This document shows, piece by piece, positions 7,413 to 15,914 of a stretch of 27,310 nt of DNA. Made by a program: the position numbers and the translations under genes. Positions within the stretch are counted from its first letter, which is position 1. Each line of letters opens with the position of its first letter. Source of the stretch: DASYAN01 sp036501345 (GTDB lineage Bacteria; Chloroflexota; Ktedonobacteria; Ktedonobacterales; Ktedonobacteraceae). The notes under the pieces are model-generated. The model had not been told where the DNA came from. It worked only from the letters and a program-made list of their open reading frames with translations, and did no database searches. The stretch lies in the NCBI GenBank assembly GCA_036501345.1, contig DASYAN010000434.1, forward strand, positions 1-27,310. Reading direction: 5' to 3'.

Positions 7413-8880
7413 TAGGAAGAGTTATAAAGGAAGAGCGGTACCCCCAAAGCCAGCGCATCAAGTAATTGCTGAAGCGGAAGAGGTAGGGGCTGTGTGGACC
7501 ACGCCCGCCAATAGCGCTGCAGCAGGATCCAGGGTTCCAACCAAGCTCTGACCTCTCGCAGTGCTTTTGGCCAAGAAAGCAGCGGTCGAACGAGCGTCTG
7601 CCCGCTCATTTTTTTTCCCGGCTCCCCAAGCCTGCTGAGGAACCTGTTCTTCCTGCTCAGTGATCTGGCAACCCGAATGCTCTGGAAGCCAAGCATCATC
7701 GGTGCTGCAATGGCTGTGATGGTACCAACAAAAGGAGAAGGCACAACAGACCAGTTGCCAATGGCGCCGGATGGCTCGATCGCTTCGAACTTGGTACTGC
7801 GACCATCCCAAGGCCCCTCTGACCTGTTTGTAGCTCTGTTCAATCCACATGCGCAGCCCATAGAGCCGGATGACTTCCTCTAAGCTGGCAGTCACGAGCT
7901 TGCGTTGCTCGGCGGCTAGCGATCCTGGGGCGGGCAAGTTGGTCACCAGATACCATGTGCTGATATCAGGCAAGGTCACCGGATCCGTCGTGGCAATCAC
8001 CGCCCGCTCGGTCTTGTCTGGTCCATAGGGACCGGCTTTGACTTCCAGAGCCCACCACGTTTGCTTGGATCCATCTCGGAAGGTCCTCTCGACTTTGACC
8101 CATTGGCCCGGCTGAGCAGCACTCTTCCAACTGGCTGCTTGGGCCACTTCTTTGAGCGATCCGGGTGTCCCTTCTGAGTGCCACCAGTTATGAGACGGTT
8201 TGAGTGCCAACACATACGCCTTCTGGAGGGCTCTGAGTCCGTTTCTCAAGCCGAGGTCCTCGCCGTAGAAGCTGTCGGCAACCACTGCCCGAAACGGGAT
8301 CCCAACTTCCATGGCACGGGTGACTACTTGCAGGGCGATCTTGAGTTTGGTCCGAAAGCCAGGATCCTTTTCGCCTTTCTCAAAATGGTGAGCAGGAGTA
8401 TAGGGTTCAAAATCAACTGGGTAATACACCCCCGCGTCGGCCCACAGGCTCGTCACCGAGACCACTCCGTTGTCGACTTTACCCAGATTGCCCAGGTATT
8501 GCCGACCCACGTGAGCCATGTGGGTTCCAGCTTTGCGATCTCCATGCTCATCAATGACCAGCACTCCATGGGAAGTCGGTGCCGTCAATGGATCTTCAAG
8601 CAACATCTGCAGCCGCTGGCTCTGGACCGTTCTTTCATCCCAGTCCGATTCGACTCCGGAACCATTGCAGGAACTGCGCTTGCTGATCTTGCGCTCCTAC
8701 CACAGGCTCCGTGTTGGCTAGCCCTGTCAGGGTCTTGTTGCGCTCTGAGGGTTCGAGTAACCCCTCCAGATAGCGACGAAACCCTTCGCGCTGGTTCCAC
8801 TTCTCAAAGAGGCTATCAAATGGCCTCATATACTCTTCAAGAGGTTCTGGGCCTCTCGTCGTCTCTTTTCGCTTACTCAT
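7412..8880 (-). pseudogene. IS701-family DDE transposase, frameshifted
   Basis: The reading frame starts with ATG at 8880 behind a strong AAAGGAGG. It codes for the N-terminal ~75 residues (EPLEEYMRPFDSLF...) and then meets a stop at 8635-8637. The second frame picks up near 8655 with SDWDERTVQSQRLQMLLEDP, needing a single-base change. It holds the DDE core: VIDEHGDRKAG, then VVADSFYGED, then YGLRMWIEQSYKQVRGALGWSQYQVRSD. The authentic C-terminus (LLSWPKALREVRAWLEPWILLQRYWRAWS) is in a third segment reached after another shift near 7600. A run of eight A on the coding strand (7609-7616) lies exactly at that second junction. The first shift makes the gene a pseudogene; the second could be either mutation or slippage. 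Confidence 0.85.
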
Positions 8881-8918
8881 GAGCTTTTTCCTCCTTTCTC
8901 CCTTTTTCTGATTCTCTC

Positions 8919-8942
8919 ACCCGTGTCAACAAACTACCGATA
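8919..8942 (-). repeat. right terminal inverted repeat of the IS701-type element
   Basis: The reverse complement reads tatcggtagtttgttg and then acacgggt, matching the left end at 22 of 24 bases. It lies about 40 bases upstream of the transposase start codon, with the transposase ribosome binding site in between. Confidence 0.85.
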
Positions 8943-8968
8943 ACGTCAATCATCCACTAGGGGAAGCC

Positions 8969-9202
8969 ATGTTTGACTTTGATGAGACGAAGGACTATCC
9001 GCCACAAAAGCCAGTGAGACAACCACCACCAGGCCCACCTGCGTGGATAGAAGGTCCTCAAATACCACCTGAGATCCTCAAGGGTTTAAGAGAACATAGG
9101 GAAGATAACCAAGAGATCCCACGATTGCACAGGGAAGGCCCTGAGCGAGAAGAGAAGCAGGAACCCACCTTGCGTATGGGCACAGTGGCTTTCTCTCTTT
9201 AA
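8969..9202 (+). CDS. hypothetical small Pro/Glu-rich protein, possibly truncated by the IS
   Basis: A 77-residue frame, MFDFDETKDYPPQKPVRQPP followed by more Pro, then a charged Glu/Arg-rich second half ending TVAFSL. It has no signal peptide, membrane segment or recognised domain and is probably disordered. AGGGGA at 8959-8964 sits four bases before the ATG, which is close but workable, so it could be expressed as it stands. Eight further in-frame codons extend upstream to the IS right end at 8942, and joining across the IS gives a 110-residue protein beginning at 7316. It is therefore either a 5'-truncated gene or an intact small gene. I do not recognise the product. Confidence 0.4.
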   Translation: MFDFDETKDYPPQKPVRQPPPGPPAWIEGPQIPPEILKGLREHREDNQEIPRLHREGPEREEKQEPTLRMGTVAFSL

Positions 9203-9382
9203 CCCTGCCTCTTCTCTCTGTCCGCTCTGTCCCATCCATCCTGTCCTATCAAAGATGTCCTGTTTTTTTACGCAAGATGACCGGTTTTTCCCTAGAAATG
9301 TAGGTACCCGTTGGGTATGCTTGACAGTGGTTACTCGTTTCGCGCTACTTGTAAAAAATATTCTAGAAAAAGGAGAAATACT

Positions 9383-9559
9383 ATGCTACGAAGCCGAGAA
9401 ACAAGCCCTAGCGATGAGCCAGCAAAAAAAAGCGAAAACTGCCTGATTCTTCAGGTAGAAGCACAACTCCAGAAGGGGCTCCGTGTGGGACCCTTGATTT
9501 TGCTACCAATCATAGAACAAGCGGAATTCCAGGTCATACAAAAGATGGTAGTGGGTTAG
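9383..9559 (+). CDS. hypothetical 58-residue protein
   Basis: Starts with ATG at 9383 with AAGGAG at 9370-9375 and a seven-base gap, the best ribosome binding site in this stretch. The product begins MLRSRETSPSDEPAKKSE, is polar at the N-terminus and continues as LILQVEAQLQKGLRVGPLIL and a short hydrophobic/amphipathic C-terminus. No family is recognised. A TTGACA at 9321-9326 lies upstream but lacks a good -10 at the right distance. The small hairpin TACCC-GTT-GGGTA at 9305-9317 could be a regulatory site. It is called mainly because of the ribosome binding site. Confidence 0.4.
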   Translation: MLRSRETSPSDEPAKKSENCLILQVEAQLQKGLRVGPLILLPIIEQAEFQVIQKMVVG

Positions 9560-10015
9560 ACGGGGAGGATGATCCCAACTCGCATGCCAGAGAGAGGTGA
9601 TCAAAGTAGAGAAAACCAGCACGGCTCTGCCATGCACTTCCAACGATGAAATGTCAGAGATTGCTCTCTCCTTGTGTCACCTATGTCAGACTTATATATG
9701 GGACATTTTTGCAGGTTTCAATGATACAGAGAAAAGGTCTCATTTTTGTCATCTAGCAAATAATACCGTTATCGTTTACACTAAGTATAGGTGGTGTGAA
9801 TTGGGGTATTGTACTTCGAGGAGAAACTCAAGTCGTTCAAGTGACGCTAGTTTTTCCTCATGATCGTCTTTTTTCATTCATAGCAAACTAGTAAGAGAAG
9901 CAAACGACTGCATGTCCGCACATCTGGATATCAATGCTTAGTGAATTTGGTACAAAGGACTGGCCTGGTAGTTAGAAGCTCTATGAAAAATCAAGACAGG
10001 AGGCTAATTATAGCT
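9560..10015. other. region without a convincing gene
   Basis: About 450 bases between the small ORF and the helical repeat protein. One frame reads MKCQRLLSPCVTYVRLIYGT from 9646, meets a TAG, and then continues with a protein-like stretch (GGVNWGIVLRGETQVVQVTL) to a stop near 9890. This could be a decayed small gene. A different frame opens with GTG at 9597 but has no ribosome binding site. I could not assign either. The region is A/T-rich and probably carries the promoter of the downstream gene. Confidence 0.4.
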
Positions 10016-11827
10016 ATGAATATGGGTGGTAAAGTTAATTCGAGGCAAGTAATTCCTGGCATTCGGCTAATGCATAGCACGCAGCCAAATCCATTGGATG
10101 GGGCTGAGATCCAGCACAGGCAAGTGGACCTTTTTCTGACGACGAGAGGTATGGATGTGGTAAGGCAGATGTTTGGTGGTGATCCCCGTGTACATAGGCC
10201 TGAACGTGTGAACCAAAAAATTGATGATTTCAATGCTACATTAAAAGAGATCAGAGCGAATAAGGATGCTCTTGACAATCTTTGGCCAGGGCAGAGGGAG
10301 CATTTTGAGAAGCGTATTAAGATTCTGTTTGATCAATTTGATAGCTGTGCTGACCAAGCTGTAGCGGGTTATGGGGGTATACCATCCATCAATAAAGGTG
10401 ACTCTCGCAGGAGAGGAGAAGCGTTAATTGATTTGATTAATCAGGAACTCAGAAAAATTAGTGAGGACTTGCGAAAAGGGAAAAATGTTTGGTATATGAT
10501 TAATCAATCTCTAGAGAATATAAATAGGAATGGCCAACTTTCAATATCAGAGAGACAAGCTATTGAGAGGCAAGTTGTAAGAACTAAAGTTGCTTATAAT
10601 GCAGCTTTAACCTATTCTGGAAAGCGCCAAATTCAAGGACAACTAAGCACAGAAATGCAGATGTTTGAACAGAGTACTTACCTTCTTAAACGGATGTTAG
10701 ATAGACTGCAGGAAGAGATTAAGAAGGACCTCACGGAGATGGCCAAAGAGGTTCAAAAAGGCATAGATGACTGCTCTCGCATTACAAAAGCTCTAGAGAA
10801 TATTAGAACCTGTCGGAGTCATCTTTCAGAATTTGAAAGCCAGCGTCTCAATCAACTGCTTAGAAAGCAAGCCGATACAGCTGAGAAGGCTTATAACGAA
10901 GTTATAGCCTATTCTCAAAAGCGTCAAAATCGAGGACAACTGAAGTCGGGAACGCGGCAATTGAAGGATATCTCTGAATCGCTCAAACAGACGCTGGTTA
11001 GACTAGAGAAAGGCTGGATCGATAGCATAGGTCGACGAGTTGAAGTATCTAGCAACTGGTTTAATGCAAATGCTTATACCTCTGAGCATGCAGACGAACT
11101 AGCCTTGGCGGCTATCAGGGAGAAGTATAAAGTAACAAGTGCTTCTGTTGAAAATGCCGAAGTCATTATCACTGCGTATAAAGATGATTTAAGGATGCAG
11201 AAGATCCAAGAGTATAACACAAGTGCCACTGCTCTCGAAGATCTGGAAATTGCGCTGGTAAAGCTGGCATTCCCAAAAAAATTTCAAGAAATTCGTGGAA
11301 TAATAGAGCAAATGGCCTCTCTCAATTCTATTAGCTCTCTTGAGATCCCTGTTAAAGGTATCGGCCCTAGCAATCAAATAACGGAAGTGCTTAGAGAAGC
11401 CTATGTTAGACTCTATGATGCAGCTCGGACTTCTATATTAGAGGCTCTGAGAGCGGATAGCAGTTACGCAGATCTTACCAGGACTCAACATTCTGTTAAT
11501 AAGGTCGAAGCCGCTCAGAAAGGATTTAAAGAAATTGCTCAGATAGCGGAACGAATGCAGGAACTTCTCGATGCTATTAGCCATCTTGAGACCCAGACCA
11601 GAACTATAAGCTTCAACAATCAAATAGCGGAAAGGTTGAGAGAAAACTATTCTACACTTTATGGTGATGCTCGGGCTTCCATAGTAAAAGCTGTGCAAGC
11701 AGGTCTCAGCAAGGAGGCTCTCACTGAGGCTCAGGCTGCAGTTATTAGGCTCCAAAGTCAGGTGCGCCTATTAGATGTAGCGGGACAGGACCTCCGGCGA
11801 GTAAGGAAGTATACTAAAAAGCGGTAG
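10016..11827 (+). CDS. orphan all-helical repeat protein
   Basis: A 603-residue soluble protein with no signal peptide, membrane segment or recognised domain. It is almost entirely long amphipathic helices rich in Lys, Glu, Gln and Leu, likely coiled coils or spectrin-like bundles. Two internal duplications are visible. Residues ~164-234 and ~258-333 align (QSLENI/KALENI, VAYNAALTYSGKRQIQGQL/KAYNEVIAYSQKRQNRGQL, period about 99). Residues ~422-483 and ~503-565 align (NQITEVLREAYVRLYDAARTSI/NQIAERLRENYSTLYGDARASI, period about 82). The frame is open upstream to a GTG at 9941. The ATG at 10016 is preferred because AGGAGG lies at 9998-10003, though at 12 bases it is distant; ATG 9983 is an alternative. 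The gene is visibly more A/T-rich than the hyuAB genes next to it, hinting at a different origin. Function unknown; a structural or scaffold role is only a guess. Confidence 0.75.
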   Translation: MNMGGKVNSRQVIPGIRLMHSTQPNPLDGAEIQHRQVDLFLTTRGMDVVRQMFGGDPRVHRPERVNQKIDDFNATLKEIRANKDALDNLWPGQREHFEKRIKILFDQFDSCADQAVAGYGGIPSINKGDSRRRGEALIDLINQELRKISEDLRKGKNVWYMINQSLENINRNGQLSISERQAIERQVVRTKVAYNAALTYSGKRQIQGQLSTEMQMFEQSTYLLKRMLDRLQEEIKKDLTEMAKEVQKGIDDCSRITKALENIRTCRSHLSEFESQRLNQLLRKQADTAEKAYNEVIAYSQKRQNRGQLKSGTRQLKDISESLKQTLVRLEKGWIDSIGRRVEVSSNWFNANAYTSEHADELALAAIREKYKVTSASVENAEVIITAYKDDLRMQKIQEYNTSATALEDLEIALVKLAFPKKFQEIRGIIEQMASLNSISSLEIPVKGIGPSNQITEVLREAYVRLYDAARTSILEALRADSSYADLTRTQHSVNKVEAAQKGFKEIAQIAERMQELLDAISHLETQTRTISFNNQIAERLRENYSTLYGDARASIVKAVQAGLSKEALTEAQAAVIRLQSQVRLLDVAGQDLRRVRKYTKKR

Positions 11828-11876
11828 TTCTCCTTCCACATCTTCTCATCAACCTCTGATTAGTAAGTAACACTGA

Positions 11877-11916
11877 TGACACTTTGCAGATTTCATGGCT
11901 TCTGTGCAAAGTGTCA
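11877..11916. terminator. inverted repeat between convergent genes, possible bidirectional terminator
   Basis: Perfect 12-base arms (tgacactttgca at 11877-11888 and its complement at 11905-11916) flank a 16-base loop, about 50 bases after the helical protein stop and about 78 before the hyuB stop on the other strand. A related word, tgcaaagatgtcacc, recurs at 11965-11979 with a one-base insertion. There is no T-tract, so protein binding is an alternative. Confidence 0.45.
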
Positions 11917-11993
11917 CCAATGTCATCCCGTCTAGTTCATTAGAAAGGCAGGCATGTGCCGGTTTGCAAAGATGTCACCGTGCTCGAAATTGT

Positions 11994-13592
11994 TCATGTA
12001 TTGTGCTCTTCTTGTCCCCATCCCCCTCCACCTGGTGAGGCGATGATCAGGCGATCGTCAGGCTGTGCTCTAAAACGGACCTTACCGGGCAATATTTCTT
12101 CTTGGCCCGACCGCAGCAGACGGTTTTCTCCACACTGGCCTGGCTCTCCTCCCTGTAATCCATATGGAGCAAAGCGACGTCGTTCGCTGAGTAAGGTGAC
12201 CTCGGTGGGCACTTCAAAGGCAATCTCCCGTACTAATCCATTCCCGCCTCGTGCCGAGCCAACTCCGCCAGAGCCATCACGCAATTGATAGCGCACAATC
12301 CGTAGAGGATAGGCATACTCAAAGGCCTCTATCGGCGTATTGAGTGTATTGCTCATATGTACATGCACACCTGAGAGACCATCCAGCCCGGGACGTCCAC
12401 CCATACCACCACCCATCGTTTCATAATAGGTAAAGGGTGTGCCGCTACGAGGATCGACACCCCCAGCGGTAATATTGTTCATCGTTCCCTGGCTCGCAGC
12501 CGGAATGATATCTGGCAGAGCCTGTGCCAGTGCCCCAAAGAGGGTATCAACAATGCGTTGCGAGGTCTCGACATTCCCTTGTGCTACTCCCGCCGGAGGA
12601 CGTGCGTTCACGACGCTTCCTTCAGGAGCGATCACTGTCACAGGAGCAAAGGTGCCATGATTCATAGGTGCCTCGCTTTCCATCAGGCAGCGTACGACAT
12701 AATAAGTAGCCGACTTCGTCACTGCCGCAACTGTGTTAATATTCCCTCGCACCTGGGTGCTGCTGCCGCTGAAGTCAGCTATGATCTCACTGCCGCATAC
12801 GTTGACTTGCACAGAGATGGCGACTGGCTCATCTTCCACCCCATCATTATCGAGATAGTCAGTGAAAGAGTATGATCCGTCAGGAATGCGCTCAATGGTT
12901 GCTCGCGTGATGCGTTCCGCATAAGCCATGAGACCGTCGATATGCTCTTCCAGGGTCGACAATCCATATCGGTCAACCAGTTCCTGCATGCGCCGGATAG
13001 CGGTACGGTTGGCTGCTACCTGTGCGGCAAGATCTCCCTGGCGCTCCTCCGGCGTTCGTACATTGCGCAAGAGCAGGGTCAGCAGAGGCATATTGGGCTG
13101 TCCCGCTTCCCAGAGCTTGAGTGGAGGAAGGATGATTCCTTCCTGGTAGATCTCGGTTGCTAGTGGCATAGAGCCTGGAGATATGCCACCGACATCCGCA
13201 TGATGGGCGCGATTCGCCGCAAATCCTATCAAATGCGCTTCCCCCTGCTGCTCGATAAAAATTGGAGCGATCAGCGTAATATCGGGGAGATGTGTTCCTC
13301 CTAGGTAGGGATCATTGACCGCAATGATATCGCCGGGCACAAAAGAAGCTATGGTTGCAAGCGCCGCAGCCACAGAGTCAGGCATCGAACCAAGGTGGAC
13401 CGGCATATGTGCCGCTTGGGCAATCAGGCGCCCTCGTGCGTCAAAAAGGGCACAGGAGAAATCACGTCGCTCTTTAATATTCGGCGAGTAGCTACTCAAC
13501 ATCAGGACAGTGCCCATCTCTTCTGCGATAGCCGTCAGAGTCCCGCGAAAGATCTCCAGAGTGACTGGGGTTATACGTGTAGGTATCAACAC
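11994..13592 (-). CDS. hyuB: hydantoinase B / oxoprolinase subunit (HyuB)
   Basis: About 532 residues, the usual length for HyuB. It opens with the family signature ITPVTLEIFRGTLTAIAEEMGTVLMLSSYSPNIKERRDFSCALFD. It continues with AHMPVHLGSMPDSV, ND.YLGGTHLPDIT and ANRAHHADVGGISPGSMP, and later has TMGGGMGGRPG and a C-terminal GGNGLVREIAF region. HyuB pairs with HyuA to make ATP-dependent hydantoinase, 5-oxoprolinase or acetone carboxylase-like enzymes; the residues do not tell which. The frame is open to an ATG at 13649 inside hyuA, but a GTG at 13590-13592 is preferred. It is preceded by AGGAGG (13597-13602) that overlaps the hyuA stop, a typical translational-coupling arrangement. A TTG at 13587-13589 is a further option with better spacing. 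It is second in an operon with hyuA. Confidence 0.9.
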   Translation of the reverse strand: MLIPTRITPVTLEIFRGTLTAIAEEMGTVLMLSSYSPNIKERRDFSCALFDARGRLIAQAAHMPVHLGSMPDSVAAALATIASFVPGDIIAVNDPYLGGTHLPDITLIAPIFIEQQGEAHLIGFAANRAHHADVGGISPGSMPLATEIYQEGIILPPLKLWEAGQPNMPLLTLLLRNVRTPEERQGDLAAQVAANRTAIRRMQELVDRYGLSTLEEHIDGLMAYAERITRATIERIPDGSYSFTDYLDNDGVEDEPVAISVQVNVCGSEIIADFSGSSTQVRGNINTVAAVTKSATYYVVRCLMESEAPMNHGTFAPVTVIAPEGSVVNARPPAGVAQGNVETSQRIVDTLFGALAQALPDIIPAASQGTMNNITAGGVDPRSGTPFTYYETMGGGMGGRPGLDGLSGVHVHMSNTLNTPIEAFEYAYPLRIVRYQLRDGSGGVGSARGGNGLVREIAFEVPTEVTLLSERRRFAPYGLQGGEPGQCGENRLLRSGQEEILPGKVRFRAQPDDRLIIASPGGGGWGQEEHNT

Positions 13593-13600
13593 TCTTCCTC

Positions 13601-15595
13601 CTATTGTTCCAATACCAGATTGCCTACTTTGTCGATCCATCCCCGCCATCCCGGTGGAATCACGGTTGTGGTATCATACTGAAGCACAAGGGCTGGTCCA
13701 GATAGTCTCATTCCTACCAACAAGTGTATACGCTGATAGATGGACGTCTGATGGTATGCTATCCCTTCGTCACTGGCGAAACCCACCTGACGTCTGCTGA
13801 CAGGATGTGCCTCTTCCGTAGAAAGCTGCTCCTGTTGAGCAAGCTCTGGTCTGGCTGCTCGCCCATGCCCTTTGAGCCGGACATTGACGATCTGCACTGC
13901 TTTCGTGGAATCACTGTAGCCAAAACGCTGCTGATGAGCACTATGAAAGCGTTCCACAACCTCAGCTATTTGCTCTTCCAGCGGCACCGTCAACTCGTAG
14001 GACTGACCGTAATAGCGCATATCCAGGAAACGCTCCAGCGTGATCTGCTCAGCATCGATCCCTTCGTCCAACAGAGCCGTTCGTGCCTGTATCTCCAACT
14101 CGCGTACAATCTCGCAGACGTGTACCTGTGCTTTCTCGGCAGGGAGCATGATCGTGCGAACATAATCCTTCCGCGTGTCGGCAACGAGCATTCCCAGGGC
14201 CGAGAGCACTCCCGGCACAGTTGGGACGAGCACGCGTGGAATTCGCAGTGCCATCGCCAATTCACAGGCATGTAGCGGTCCAGCTCCACCAAAGGCAACC
14301 AGCGTCATCTGACGAGGATCACAGCCTTTCTCTACCGAAACAATGCGCATTGCAGCTTCCATACTTGCATTGATGACATTGATAATCCCCAGTGCTGCTT
14401 CCTCTACGGATGTCTGGAGTTGTTCGGCTATCTCAGATACCACATGTTGAGCCGCTGTAACATCAAGCGCCATCGTTCCACTTAGAAACGCCTCCGGTAG
14501 CAGACGTCCCAAGACGACATTCGCATCAGTTACCGTTGCTGTTGTCCCACCTTGTCCATAAGCTGCGGGACCGGGTTGTGCACCAGCAGAACGCGGACCA
14601 ACACGTAACGCTCCGCCGGGGTCAAACCAGGCGATGCTTCCACCTCCGGCACCGATGGTATGAATATCAATCATAGGCAAACGCGTTGGATAGCCTCCTA
14701 TCTGGCCTGTCGTTGTCTCTACAATAGTACCGTTGACCAGTGCAACATCGGTTGAGGTGCCCCCGATATCGAGTCCAATGACCTGTCGATAGCCCGAAGC
14801 CTCAGCCATGAACGCAGCTCCCACCACACCTGCAGCCGGGCCAGAAAGCAGTGTACGTGCCGCTTCACGCCTAGCCTGCTGACTGGAAATCGAGCCTCCG
14901 TTCGATTGCATGATACGCAACACAGTCTTTTGTGGCAATAGCTCTTCTAGCCGACCCAAATAGCGGTCCATCAGAGGCCCAACATAGGCATTGAGCACCA
15001 CTGTACTGGTTCGTTCATATTCGCGGAATTCGGGTAGTACTTCCGAGGAGACGGAGACAGCAAAGCCAAGAGCGCGTGCCCGTTCTGCCACACGCTGCTC
15101 ATGGGCTGGATTGGTAAAGCTAAATAGCAATGAAATGGCGATAGACGACACTCCTGTCTCACTAAGCGAGTGGAGTGCTTCCTCCAGCGAGGCCTCGTCG
15201 AGCGCAATGAGCACCTCGCCACGTTCGTTGAGCCGCTCAATGACCTCCACGCGCCGTTCACGAGGGACAAGAGGTGGCACTTTCTTGACTTGCAGATCGT
15301 AGAGATGCGGACGCGCCTGCCGCCCAATTTCCAGTACATCGCGAAAACCAGCCGTCGTGATCAGTCCGGTCATCACCCCTTTGTGCTCCAGCACTGCATT
15401 GGTTGCCACTGTCGAGCCATGCACAATCACCTCAGCATGCTGTAACATATCCAGACTCTCCAGCGCTTGGACAATCGCACGCGAAGGATCATCAGGTGTC
15501 GAGAGTACCTTATGGACAGTCAGTTTTCCCTCCTGAAAGATCACAAGATCAGTAAACGTGCCGCCAGTATCAATCCCGATAAAGAGATGGGCCAT
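13601..15595 (-). CDS. hyuA: hydantoinase/oxoprolinase subunit A (HyuA)
   Basis: A 664-residue protein of normal length for HyuA. The N-terminal phosphate-binding loop of the actin-like ATPase fold is FIGIDTGGTFTDLV at 5-18. The second loop (IGLDIGGTSTDVALV) lies near 270. Conserved VHGSTVATNAVLEHKG, LLSGPAAGVVGA and FGGAGPLHA segments are present. The C-terminal part carries the usual DMRYYGQSYELTV region and a closing VIPPGWRGWID. The subunit uses ATP in ring opening of a hydantoin- or 5-oxoproline-like substrate together with HyuB, encoded immediately downstream. AAAGGAG lies about ten bases before the ATG. No dedicated transporter or regulator is adjacent, so the substrate is unknown. Confidence 0.92.
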   Translation of the reverse strand: MAHLFIGIDTGGTFTDLVIFQEGKLTVHKVLSTPDDPSRAIVQALESLDMLQHAEVIVHGSTVATNAVLEHKGVMTGLITTAGFRDVLEIGRQARPHLYDLQVKKVPPLVPRERRVEVIERLNERGEVLIALDEASLEEALHSLSETGVSSIAISLLFSFTNPAHEQRVAERARALGFAVSVSSEVLPEFREYERTSTVVLNAYVGPLMDRYLGRLEELLPQKTVLRIMQSNGGSISSQQARREAARTLLSGPAAGVVGAAFMAEASGYRQVIGLDIGGTSTDVALVNGTIVETTTGQIGGYPTRLPMIDIHTIGAGGGSIAWFDPGGALRVGPRSAGAQPGPAAYGQGGTTATVTDANVVLGRLLPEAFLSGTMALDVTAAQHVVSEIAEQLQTSVEEAALGIINVINASMEAAMRIVSVEKGCDPRQMTLVAFGGAGPLHACELAMALRIPRVLVPTVPGVLSALGMLVADTRKDYVRTIMLPAEKAQVHVCEIVRELEIQARTALLDEGIDAEQITLERFLDMRYYGQSYELTVPLEEQIAEVVERFHSAHQQRFGYSDSTKAVQIVNVRLKGHGRAARPELAQQEQLSTEEAHPVSRRQVGFASDEGIAYHQTSIYQRIHLLVGMRLSGPALVLQYDTTTVIPPGWRGWIDKVGNLVLEQ

Positions 15596-15684
15596 ATAAT
15601 CAATGCTCCTTTGCTTACAGAACTCTCCTATACTATCTTAATCGAGAAAACGCCCCGATTCCAGGGTGCAAATGCCAGATTTCA

Positions 15685-15828
15685 GAGCAAAGTTGATATG
15701 GCCGCTGGTCTAGGCAGTTCTTGGTCTTCCCGAGCCTGAGTCGAAGTTTTCTCATCCATGCACACCAGCCAGATCCCCTGCTTGAAGAGCGCTTTCGCCT
15801 GCGTTTCCTCTTGCAATGGTGTAGCGGC
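15685..15828 (-). pseudogene. IS630-type transposase relic
   Basis: A 48-codon open stretch between the hyuA start and the P450 stop includes QAKALFKQGIWLVCMDEKTS and then TQAREDQELPRP. The DEKT signature with the preceding L.KQGI.V..-type strand marks the first catalytic Asp region of IS630-family DDE transposases. Stop codons bound it on both sides; the same frame upstream (VSDCFAEYF) also looks related but is separated by a TGA. The two other catalytic residues and the terminal repeats are gone. It is a degraded fragment, and other translations of this gap show nothing better. Confidence 0.6.
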
Positions 15829-15914
15829 TCAAAAGTACTCAGCGAAACAATCACTGACTGATCCGGGTAAGGTCAGACCACCCATCTGTATTGAGACGGA
15901 TGCAATAACGTTGC

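Larger units (their letters stand above)
7389..8942 (-). mobile_element. IS701-type insertion sequence, inactivated
   Basis: A 1554-bp element bounded by inverted repeats at 7389-7412 and 8919-8942 that match at 22 of 24 bases, starting tatcggtagtttgttg at each outer edge. It contains one transposase gene on the minus strand that fills it almost end to end. No convincing target duplication flanks it (gatc on the left, acgt on the right), unless the outermost TA of each end is itself a 2-bp duplication. The intact ends suggest the element could still be moved by a transposase supplied in trans, although its own transposase is frameshifted. Confidence 0.85.

Noticed and set aside
7385..8946. 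4-bp target duplication for the IS701-type element
   Set aside because: The four bases outside the repeats are gatc and acgt. Shifting the boundary gives at best a palindromic TA that cannot be told from the repeat ends.
9597..9863. 88-codon GTG-start frame
   Set aside because: No ribosome binding site, low-complexity Ser/Arg C-terminus, and a competing frame looks more protein-like but is interrupted by a stop. I describe the region as without a confident gene.
13593..13649. ATG-start extension of hyuB into hyuA
   Set aside because: The extra 19 residues are not family-like, and an AGGAGG lies right before the downstream GTG/TTG starts, overlapping the hyuA stop.
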